Assembly: GCA_025808375.1 (NCBI GenBank)
Contig: CP061009.1
Location: forward strand, 2,542,001-2,606,000
Origin: Duncaniella muricolitica
GTDB taxonomy: Bacteria; Bacteroidota; Bacteroidia; Bacteroidales; Muribaculaceae
Reading direction: 5' to 3'
Length of the DNA stretch: 64,000 nucleotides
The notes beneath the pieces are model-generated. The model was not told the origin of the DNA, did not search any database, and was given only the letters and a program-made list of their open reading frames with translations. Made by a program: the position numbers and the translations under genes. Of the stretch, positions 61,001-64,000 are shown in pieces. Positions within the stretch are counted from its first letter, which is position 1. Each line of letters begins with the position of its first letter.

Positions 61001-62263
61001 ATGCGTAAGGTAATAATTATACTCTGCTCAATTGCTTTGGGTCTCGCAGCCACAGCCGCCGACCCGACAGCTACCCATTACAGCTACACCGAGTGTCAGG
61101 GCTCGGCCATGCCCTACCCTGTCCCCGACCAGGCTCCGCGCGCCATTCCCGACTCACTGACTCCGGTCTTTGTCAATCACATGAGCCGTCATGGAGCGAG
61201 GTTTTTGTCGTCAAGCAAATACACGTCAACTCTCTCTCGCTATCTTGGCCGGGCCGACAGCCTCCACACCATCACTCCGGCCGGCCGCGAACTGCAAAAG
61301 CTCTGTAACACCATAGTGCGCAACACTGCCGGCCGATGGGGCGCGCTCGATTCGCTCGGCATGGCCGAACAGAGAGGCATAGCTTCGCGCCTGCACATAT
61401 TGGTGCCGTCACTGTTTATCGACACCAAAGTCAATGCCATATCGTCATACGTTCCGAGATGTGTAGCATCGATGGATGAATTTACCCATCAGCTCACGCG
61501 ACTCAACAACCGTGTGGAAATCTACTCGGCCTCCGGCCGTCAGAACTCGCCGCTCGTCCGCCCTTGGACTCACGACAAGGATTACAAGGAGTATATCGAC
61601 AGCAAGCAGTGGCATGAAGTATATGACAGCTTTGTAGATGCCACCACACCTGTTTCAGTCGCAAAAAAAATTCTCGGCGACAAATACCCCTTCGCTCCGG
61701 GCGAGGCTCAGGACGTTTCGCTCGCCGTATATAAAGTGGTGGCCGGATGTGCGGCGATGGCGATTCCGGCCGATGCCTCAAAATATATGACTATCGAGGA
61801 ATATAACGCCCTCTGGAGCATCGAGAATCTGCATCACTACCTCACCCACTCAGCCTCGACTCTCTCTCAGGCCCCGATGGACATGGCCTCGGCTCTCCTC
61901 ACCGACATGATGGAGACTATGGACCAGGCAGTCAAAGGGTCTAACGAATATGCCGTGATGCTGCGCTTCGGACACGCCGAGACCATGATGCCGCTGCTCG
62001 CGCTAATGCGCCTGCCGGGATGCTACTATATGACAAACTATTTCGACACTGTCGGACTTCACTGGCGTGACTTCCATGTGGTGCCGATGGCTTCAAACCT
62101 CCAGATGTTTCTCTTTAAATCAAAGAGCGGCCGATACTATGTACGCGTGGATCTCAACGAAGTGCCTGTTCCGCTCATTCCGGGTCGCAGCGACCTTTAC
62201 ACACCCTGGGAAAAAGCCAAGGAATATATGACACGCTGTCTGCCTCTCTATCTTCAGCCCTGA
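61001..62263 (+). CDS. histidine acid phosphatase (MINPP-like phytase family)
   Basis: 420 aa. Signal peptide (KVIIILCSIALGLAATAA). Catalytic RHGARF (63-68; His64 nucleophile) and the proton-donor motif HAE (about 325-327, in LRFGHAETMMPLL), the two hallmarks of branch-2 histidine phosphatases. The length and segments (FVNHMSRHGARFLSS; VEIYSASGRQ) fit the multiple inositol-polyphosphate phosphatase group known in Bacteroides rather than AppA. Acting outside the inner membrane it would release phosphate from phytate or sugar phosphates. Confidence 0.88.
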   Translation: MRKVIIILCSIALGLAATAADPTATHYSYTECQGSAMPYPVPDQAPRAIPDSLTPVFVNHMSRHGARFLSSSKYTSTLSRYLGRADSLHTITPAGRELQKLCNTIVRNTAGRWGALDSLGMAEQRGIASRLHILVPSLFIDTKVNAISSYVPRCVASMDEFTHQLTRLNNRVEIYSASGRQNSPLVRPWTHDKDYKEYIDSKQWHEVYDSFVDATTPVSVAKKILGDKYPFAPGEAQDVSLAVYKVVAGCAAMAIPADASKYMTIEEYNALWSIENLHHYLTHSASTLSQAPMDMASALLTDMMETMDQAVKGSNEYAVMLRFGHAETMMPLLALMRLPGCYYMTNYFDTVGLHWRDFHVVPMASNLQMFLFKSKSGRYYVRVDLNEVPVPLIPGRSDLYTPWEKAKEYMTRCLPLYLQP

Positions 62264-62279
62264 CGTCTACAGCGGGAGA

Positions 62280-62801
62280 TTACCATTCAAAGGCCTTCTC
62301 TCCCATCCATTCCCCTCGGGCCGAAAGTATCTGCGACAGGATGTCACGCGCCACTCCCTGACCGCCGCAGCATGGCGATATATAACGCGCCTCGGCCTTG
62401 GCTTCGACCGACGCGTCACGCGGAGCGCAAGGTAATCCGACCATACGCATTGCTGGAATGTCGGGTATATCATCGCCCACATAAGCCACTTTGTCAGGTG
62501 TCAGTCCTCGCGCCGCCATCCACTCTTCGAGCATAGTCTTTTTATGCACGACGTGAAAATGAACATCCTCGATGCCCAATGAACGATAAGCCGGAAGCAT
62601 CGACAGGTCACGTGCTCCCGATATGACAGCAATCCTGATGCCACATCTGATGGCATATTGTATGGCATAGCCGTCCTTGACATTGGAGTGACGCTGCAAT
62701 GTGCCGTCCTCTCGCACGGCCACTGTCGACGCTGACAACACTCCGTCCATATCAAACACCACACCGTCTATCGACGCAAGGTCATAGTCAATCCTGCTCA
62801 T
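62280..62801 (-). CDS. HAD-IIIA phosphatase, KdsC-like
   Basis: 173 aa. HAD motif I VVFDMDGVLSAST (nucleophile Asp in FDMDG), motif II VISGARD, and motif III/IV KVAYVGDDIPDIPAMR. The compact, capless build is that of 3-deoxy-manno-octulosonate 8-phosphate phosphatase and its relatives. A KDO role is likely but other sugar phosphates are possible. It lies 15 bp after the DUF2520 gene, as in many Bacteroidales genomes where the pair is followed by Maf. Confidence 0.85.
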   Translation of the reverse strand: MSRIDYDLASIDGVVFDMDGVLSASTVAVREDGTLQRHSNVKDGYAIQYAIRCGIRIAVISGARDLSMLPAYRSLGIEDVHFHVVHKKTMLEEWMAARGLTPDKVAYVGDDIPDIPAMRMVGLPCAPRDASVEAKAEARYISPCCGGQGVARDILSQILSARGEWMGEKAFEW

Positions 62802-62816
62802 GCCTGAACTCCAATT

Positions 62817-63611
62817 CTAAACTTGTAAACTCCTTTTATATATTGCCTCCGAAAGCTGCCTGTATATATCGGCCAGCCCGTCGGGAAGCATTGAGGCATG
62901 ACGCTCCACCACCTGACGGTCGCCACGCACGGCGGGACCGGTCTGCCCTGCCGCCGGCGAGCCTTCCATCGCCTTGCGCATGGTCTCGCGGATGAGCGGA
63001 TAGAGCACCTCAAGCGACAGTCCGTCGGTCTTGAGCAAATCGTCTGCCACCGTAAACATATAATTAGTGAAATTACATGCAAATACAGCCGCGATATGCA
63101 TGCGTCTGCGCAAGTCTCCGTCGGCATAATGCACCGAGCGCGACATTGCCTCGGCCATAGCCTTTATGCTCGCGGTCGTCTCGGGAGAACTCCCCTCGAT
63201 AAATATCGGCACCTGAGCCATGTCGACCGCAACACGTTTGGAAAAAGTCTGTAAAGGATAAAACACACCATACCGCTCCGACATCCCTGCCAGAGTTTCC
63301 ATCGGCAACGAGCCTGACGTGTGAAGCCACAAGGCATCATTCCTGATGCCACATCGCTCTACCACGTCCTTGACCGCCGCGAGCACTTCGCCAACAGCAT
63401 GGTCGACGAGACTCACCACATATATATCGGCATCGGTGATTATGCGTGAGGCATCGGTAATCGCAGTTGCCTCGGCCAACCTGTCGCACAGTGCAACGGC
63501 CGAACTTTCAGAGCGCGAATACACCTGACACACTCTGCCCACTCCACATGCCTCCATGGCCGGAGCAAGATGCGAGGCTACATTTCCGGCCCCGATGAAT
63601 ACGATTCTCAC
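62817..63611 (-). CDS. Rossmann-fold/DUF2520 dehydrogenase-like protein
   Basis: 264 aa from the GTG at 63611, which overlaps the nitroreductase stop as GTGA; an ATG at 63638 is the alternative. RIVFIGAGNVASHLAPAMEA is an NADP-binding start like that of pyrroline-5-carboxylate or 3-hydroxyacid reductases; the C-terminal helical DUF2520 domain has VHYADGDLRRRMHIAAVFAC and NFTNYMF. No reaction is known for the family. Confidence 0.85.
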   Translation of the reverse strand: MRIVFIGAGNVASHLAPAMEACGVGRVCQVYSRSESSAVALCDRLAEATAITDASRIITDADIYVVSLVDHAVGEVLAAVKDVVERCGIRNDALWLHTSGSLPMETLAGMSERYGVFYPLQTFSKRVAVDMAQVPIFIEGSSPETTASIKAMAEAMSRSVHYADGDLRRRMHIAAVFACNFTNYMFTVADDLLKTDGLSLEVLYPLIRETMRKAMEGSPAAGQTGPAVRGDRQVVERHASMLPDGLADIYRQLSEAIYKRSLQV

Positions 63612-64000
63612 CAGCGTCCTATGTGAACGTTCTCCCATTTCAGTTTCTCGGTATCCTGCGGTTTTCTTATCTCATCAGCATGACCGAAAGTAACTATGCA
63701 GAGCACCGAACAAGTCTCCGGTATGCCAAGTGTCTCCTGCACGAACTGGTCGGCGGGAGTGCCGTCAGCCGTAAAGCGGCCATACACCTGCACCCAGCAA
63801 GAGCCGAGCCCGAGCGATGCGGCCTGAAGCTGCATATATGACGCAGCGACCGAAGCGTCCTCCATCCAGGCCTCCGACTTAGTCGAATCGACTGCCACGA
63901 CAATGGCCAACGGGCATCGCGCCACCGAGACAGCACCAGCAGGCTTGCACCCGCCAAGCACTTCGAGTGTGGCTTTATCCTCGACTGCCACAAGCTGCCA
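63608..64000 (-). CDS. nitroreductase family protein, 5' part beyond window
   Basis: The C-terminal ~130 residues: WQLVAVEDKATLEVLGGCKP, APLAIVVAVD-like strand (CPLAIVVAVDSTKSEAW), DASVAASYMQLQAASLGLGS and VLCIVTFGHAD, the FMN nitroreductase/NAD(P)H-flavin pattern with the usual GYP-E region shifted to IGxP-type LGIPETC. It probably reduces nitro or quinone compounds. Overlaps the DUF2520 start by 4 nt, so translation is coupled. Confidence 0.85.
   Translation of the reverse strand, partial: WQLVAVEDKATLEVLGGCKPAGAVSVARCPLAIVVAVDSTKSEAWMEDASVAASYMQLQAASLGLGSCWVQVYGRFTADGTPADQFVQETLGIPETCSVLCIVTFGHADEIRKPQDTEKLKWENVHIGRW

Overview
The window looks like a Bacteroidales chromosome, probably a Muribaculaceae-type gut commensal. 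The family is an inference; no 16S gene is present. The signs are repeated TAnnTTTG -7 promoter boxes, an UpxY-type antiterminator heading an exopolysaccharide locus, TonB-receptor-like barrel proteins, single-chain pyruvate:ferredoxin oxidoreductase, and ISAon1, IS4, IS21 and IS110 elements of Bacteroidetes type.

Layout. 1-13.1 kb is a mobile, decayed zone. It holds the end of an IS21 element, a DUF4143-type ATPase, a tyrosine integrase with a tRNA-Leu-derived att sequence beside it, an IS110 element inserted into one arm of a giant nested palindrome, a LuxR regulator, a frameshifted outer-membrane barrel gene, and one and a half IS4 copies. 13.4-24.6 kb is core-like: an S26-like protein with a coupled ABC exporter, then, on the minus strand, response regulator, histidine kinase, PiT phosphate transporter, P-type Ca2+-type ATPase and CNNM/CBS transporter. 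24.8-30.4 kb holds the most unusual system: one gene encodes an ECF-like sigma factor, a transmembrane helix, a periplasmic linker and an outer-membrane beta-barrel. A two-box promoter-like motif in front of it recurs with identical spacing in front of the next operon (radical SAM/SPASM, Gfo/Idh oxidoreductase, CotH-kinase lipoprotein, Cys-rich lipoprotein). 30.5-34.3 kb holds two inverted response-regulator fragments, MFS, SMR and DoxX genes, a Crp-like regulator and a metallo-hydrolase. 34.4-35.8 kb is an ISAon1 element with target duplication. 36.0-36.4 kb is a tRNA-Gly, tRNA-Gly, tRNA-Leu cluster.

36.6-44.7 kb is an oxalate catabolism cluster: formyl-CoA transferase, oxalyl-CoA decarboxylase, AEC permease (the frc-oxc-yfdV order of Escherichia coli) and a large pyruvate:ferredoxin oxidoreductase. 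A long hairpin lies in every gap and a 44-bp perfect inverted repeat lies at the end. 44.8-56.2 kb is an AT-rich surface polysaccharide operon on the minus strand, from UpxY and UDP-sugar dehydrogenase through flippase, polymerase, fucosyltransferase-like and other glycosyltransferases. 56.5-64 kb is housekeeping: HtrA protease, NlpC/P60 lipoprotein, M16-like protein, TPR protein, histidine acid phosphatase, KdsC-like phosphatase, DUF2520 protein and nitroreductase.

Several genes carry single-base frameshifts, mostly in short homopolymers. Some may be assembly errors rather than biology.
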